A stretch of DNA of 64,000 bases from Tyzzerella sp. An114 (lineage in GTDB: Bacteria; Bacillota; Clostridia; Lachnospirales; Anaerotignaceae). Positions within the stretch are counted from its first letter, which is position 1, and every line of letters starts with the position of its first letter. The position numbers and the translations under genes were made by a program. The notes under the pieces were generated by a model that saw only the letters and a list, made by a program, of their open reading frames with translations, was not told the origin of the DNA and did no database searches. Shown here in pieces: positions 61,760 to 64,000 of the stretch. The DNA lies in assembly GCF_002161055.1 (NCBI RefSeq), contig NZ_NFLT01000006.1:1-64000 (forward strand). Direction: 5' to 3'.

Positions 61760-62923
61760 ATGTACAACCGTAGATATGATAAAATATTAATACAGATGAA
61801 ACAGGACACTCATGGATTTTCAACAGGAGAAAGGTCAGTTTCAGGAAGCTGTACAATAGAAATTAAAAACAACATAGGTACACTTCGTTTTTACATAAAG
61901 GATTTAAGAAAACCAAAATCCATTGATTTTTATTTGTATGGAATATCAGTATCAAAAAATAGTTCCGAAGGTATATTTATATGTAATGTAACACCGGACA
62001 AAACGGGATTTTTTGAATATCAAGTTAATTTTGAACCAGACAATTTTATGAACACACAAAAAGAAATAGAAAAAATAAATGTATTTGCTGTAATATCAAA
62101 AAGAGAAACAGAAGAAGAACCACTTTTAGTTCCAGCTTGTGGATATACTGACTTAAAAATAAATTGGAAAAACAGATTTAAAATATTTGATAAAAATTCT
62201 ATCGAAAATATAAATGATGTAATGGAAATTGAGGATTATAAAGAATTAGAGAGTGTTTTTGAAGATAGTGATACTCAAGAAGAAATTGAAGATATATACA
62301 AAGAAAAAACAATTTCAGCAGCAGAAAACCCAAATCATAACAATACAATTCATTCAACAGAATGTGTTGCAATTGACAAAATTTATAATCCTGAAAAAAT
62401 AACATTAATGCCTGATATATCAGAAATATTAAAAATACCCTCAGCAGATATATTTTCAACAATAACAAAAAGATTTAAAGAAGAAATGGAGCTTTTAGAA
62501 AAAAACGGAGTATTTACAAAAGAAGATATAGAAAATATAATGTCTTCCGGCAAAAAATCAAATAAATTAAGTAAAGCAAATAAATCAAATAACAAAGAAT
62601 TAGATATAATATTTAAAGAAAATAAAAAAATAAATCTTCCCAATTCAGAAGTAGATTGGATAATATGTGACATAAAAGAAAGTATACTTTTACCACAAAA
62701 CAACATATCAGAAATGAAAAATCCTTTTATATTATATAGCTATAAAAAATATGGTCATATAATAATAGGTCGAAACAATGAAAACAATATTTATTACATA
62801 GGTATACCAGATTATTATAACAGTGATTACACTTTAACAGCTTCTCATTTAGGATTTAAAACATTTATACATAAAAATACAGATAACAAGGGATGGGGTT
62901 ATTGGATAAAAGAAATATATTAA
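61760..62923 (+). CDS. Clostridia-type hypothetical with C-terminal HIIIG...GYW motif
   Basis: A 387-residue protein without signal peptide. The first 130 residues are strand-rich (GSCTIEIKNNIGTLRFYIKDLRKPKSIDFYLYGI). A long Lys/Asn/Glu-rich middle follows, then a conserved-looking end: FILYSYKKYGHIIIGRNN...YYIGIPDYYN...LGFKTFI...GYWIKEIY. I associate this end with proteins of the Lachnospirales of unknown function; this is from memory. AAGGAG precedes the ATG at 61760. Confidence 0.6.
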   Translation: MYNRRYDKILIQMKQDTHGFSTGERSVSGSCTIEIKNNIGTLRFYIKDLRKPKSIDFYLYGISVSKNSSEGIFICNVTPDKTGFFEYQVNFEPDNFMNTQKEIEKINVFAVISKRETEEEPLLVPACGYTDLKINWKNRFKIFDKNSIENINDVMEIEDYKELESVFEDSDTQEEIEDIYKEKTISAAENPNHNNTIHSTECVAIDKIYNPEKITLMPDISEILKIPSADIFSTITKRFKEEMELLEKNGVFTKEDIENIMSSGKKSNKLSKANKSNNKELDIIFKENKKINLPNSEVDWIICDIKESILLPQNNISEMKNPFILYSYKKYGHIIIGRNNENNIYYIGIPDYYNSDYTLTASHLGFKTFIHKNTDNKGWGYWIKEIY

Positions 62924-62925
62924 AT

Positions 62926-62962
62926 AAAGGTGTTTTCCATATGGAAAACACCTTTAAAAATT
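62926..62962. terminator. Bidirectional terminator between the hypothetical and the pseudouridine synthase gene
   Basis: AAAGGTGTTTTCCAT (62926-62940) pairs perfectly with ATGGAAAACACCTTT (62941-62955), with A/T tracts outside. Confidence 0.9.
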
Positions 62963-62974
62963 TAACTATTAAAA

Positions 62975-63691
62975 TTATTCAATTTCAGCACCTATAAGTT
63001 TTACATCTTCATCAGATAATATTTTAAATTTACCTAACTGAATATTTTCATCAAGTTCAAGATCCCCTATTTTAACCCTTTTAAGATAAATAACATTTTT
63101 ACCAACAGCCTTAAACATTCTTTTAACCTGATGAAATTTACCTTCAGAAATAGTCAAAAGACTTTCAGATATATCACCATTTTTCAAAACACTTATTTTA
63201 GCCGGTTTACATTTATATCCATCGTCAATTACAACACCATTTTCAAAGGCATTAATATCATCATCACTAAACATTCCACCCTCAGCTTTAACAAAATAAG
63301 TTTTATCAACGTGTTTTTTAGGTGAAAGCATATTATGAGCAAATTTACCATTATTAGTTATAATAAGAAGCCCCTCTGTATCCTTATCAAGTCTACCTGC
63401 AACAAACAAATCTTTTTTTCTGTACTCATTCCCAATAAGTTCAAAAACTGTTTTTTCTTTTTTATCCTCATTAGCACTTACATATCCAGCAGGCTTATTC
63501 ATCATAATATAAATATATTTTTCATATTCCACTTTTTTACCACAACAGAAAACATCGTCATCAGTATCAATATACAAATCACCACTTTTTACAATTTGAC
63601 CATTGACAGTTATTTTCTTTTTCTTTATAAATTCTTTTATATCCTTACGACTTCCAAAGCCCATATTAGATATAAACTTATCAATACGCAT
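62975..63691 (-). CDS. RsuA/RluB/RluE/RluF family pseudouridine synthase
   Basis: A 238-residue RNA pseudouridine synthase: N-terminal S4 domain (MRIDKFISNMGFGSRKDIKEFIKKKKITVNG) and catalytic domain with GRLDKDTEGLLIITN, in which the Asp is the nucleophile. Which rRNA base it modifies cannot be told; RsuA (16S U516) or RluB-type are alternatives. The ATG at 63691 gives the standard MRIDKF and has GGAG six bases upstream; another ATG lies 12 bases before it. Confidence 0.9.
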   Translation of the reverse strand: MRIDKFISNMGFGSRKDIKEFIKKKKITVNGQIVKSGDLYIDTDDDVFCCGKKVEYEKYIYIMMNKPAGYVSANEDKKEKTVFELIGNEYRKKDLFVAGRLDKDTEGLLIITNNGKFAHNMLSPKKHVDKTYFVKAEGGMFSDDDINAFENGVVIDDGYKCKPAKISVLKNGDISESLLTISEGKFHQVKRMFKAVGKNVIYLKRVKIGDLELDENIQLGKFKILSDEDVKLIGAEIE

Positions 63692-63715
63692 TTTCTCTCC
63701 CATAAAATCCCCCTT

Positions 63716-63741
63716 TAAAAAAGGAAGTCAAAAGACTTCCT
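63716..63741 (-). terminator. Terminator after the Cys-rich protein gene
   Basis: GGAAGTC (63723-63729) pairs with GACTTCC (63734-63740), followed by T residues on the minus strand. Confidence 0.85.
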
Positions 63742-63748
63742 CAAAAAA

Positions 63749-64000
63749 TTAAAATACATTTTCATCATTTCTAGGGTTTTTAACTATAAAGTCCCCTACT
63801 TCAGTTCCATTCTCCTTAGCAATTTTCTTTGCATATTCTTTGCCTTCATCGTCCCAACAGCAAGGAGAAAGTTTGCCACAATCCTCTTTCAAACCGCAAC
63901 AATGAACTTCTTTAAAGCATATATTTTCATCATTACAACAAGGCTCCTCATTTTTACACTCATAGCCATTTTCACCACAACAAGGCTCTGTACGATTACA
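63749..64000 (-). CDS. Cysteine-pair repeat protein (partial, 5' end beyond the window)
   Basis: An open frame of 84 codons runs off the right edge; only the C-terminus is here. Twelve cysteines appear in the first 60 residues, mostly as CC pairs: EPCCGENGYEC, EEPCCNDEN, VHCCGLKEDC, SPCCWDDEG. The remaining tail is ordinary (KEYAKKIAKENGTEVGDF...). The repeats suggest metal binding or a redox protein. No family is recognised. It ends in TAA at 63749 before a terminator. Confidence 0.75.
   Translation of the reverse strand, partial: CNRTEPCCGENGYECKNEEPCCNDENICFKEVHCCGLKEDCGKLSPCCWDDEGKEYAKKIAKENGTEVGDFIVKNPRNDENVF

Noticed and set aside
1-64000. CRISPR array near the Card1-like gene
   Set aside because: No regularly spaced repeats were found in the window.

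Overview
The window looks like the chromosome of a low-GC, anaerobic, spore-forming member of the Clostridia, most likely close to Lachnospirales. The support is: NfnAB electron bifurcation, a strictly anaerobic class III ribonucleotide reductase (NrdD/NrdG), two sporulation-associated families (YtfJ/GerW and YlmC/YmxH), AT-rich codon choice, frequent TTG starts and Clostridia-type families (DUF3877-like, DUF2953, TIGR01906, DUF4127). No species can be named from sequence alone.

Layout. 1-6 kb: nfnA-nfnB, a DUF3877-like protein, L-asparaginase, a Dabb protein and a secreted DUF4127 protein. 6-10.8 kb: a Card1-like CARF-nuclease protein away from any CRISPR array, a YtfJ/DUF2953/TIGR01906 operon, and a pair of half-length TSUP transporters followed by an unlisted 56-residue TTG-start gene. 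10.8-17 kb: ilvA, then dnaB-rplI-gdpP-pheA. 17-25.8 kb: a partner-switching cluster (STAS, two RsbW-like kinases, receiver-PP2C phosphatase), a PAS/GAF membrane protein, DUF58/MoxR, AI-2E and CPBP membrane proteins. 25.8-30.1 kb: nrdR, ymxH, nrdD, nrdG with NrdR boxes, and two tRNA-Lys genes. 30.1-42.3 kb: a RecQ C-terminus-like orphan, a CadC/CadA metal-export unit with two operators, patatin, LysR, a lipase-like hydrolase, a stalk-domain protein, and the secG-rnr-panE-smpB-ssrA group. 42.4 kb: purE.

43.0-57.2 kb is a compact phage-derived module on the minus strand with a divergent repressor. It carries terminase, portal, scaffold, capsid, connectors, contractile tail sheath and tube, hub, chaperone with a -1 frameshift signal, and baseplate genes, all open. 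I find no integrase, replication, lysis or receptor-binding fibre gene and no normal tape-measure gene. The tape-measure slot holds a 207-residue Phe/Tyr/Asn/Asp-rich protein. The repressor appears to have lost both its self-cleavage nucleophile (Ser to Asn) and its Ala-Gly cleavage site. Together these suggest a domesticated or locked PBSX-like particle, or a gene-transfer-agent-like one.

57.2-64 kb: a PTS enzyme I paralogue with substituted PEP-site residues, a lone TrpX-like binding lipoprotein, a small multidrug export family protein, ksgA, a Clostridia-type hypothetical, an RsuA-family pseudouridine synthase, and a Cys-Cys repeat protein running off the right edge.

Coordinates of starts were adjusted by me where a ribosome-binding site clearly points to a codon other than the longest open frame; several of these are TTG, and a few appear to be ATT.
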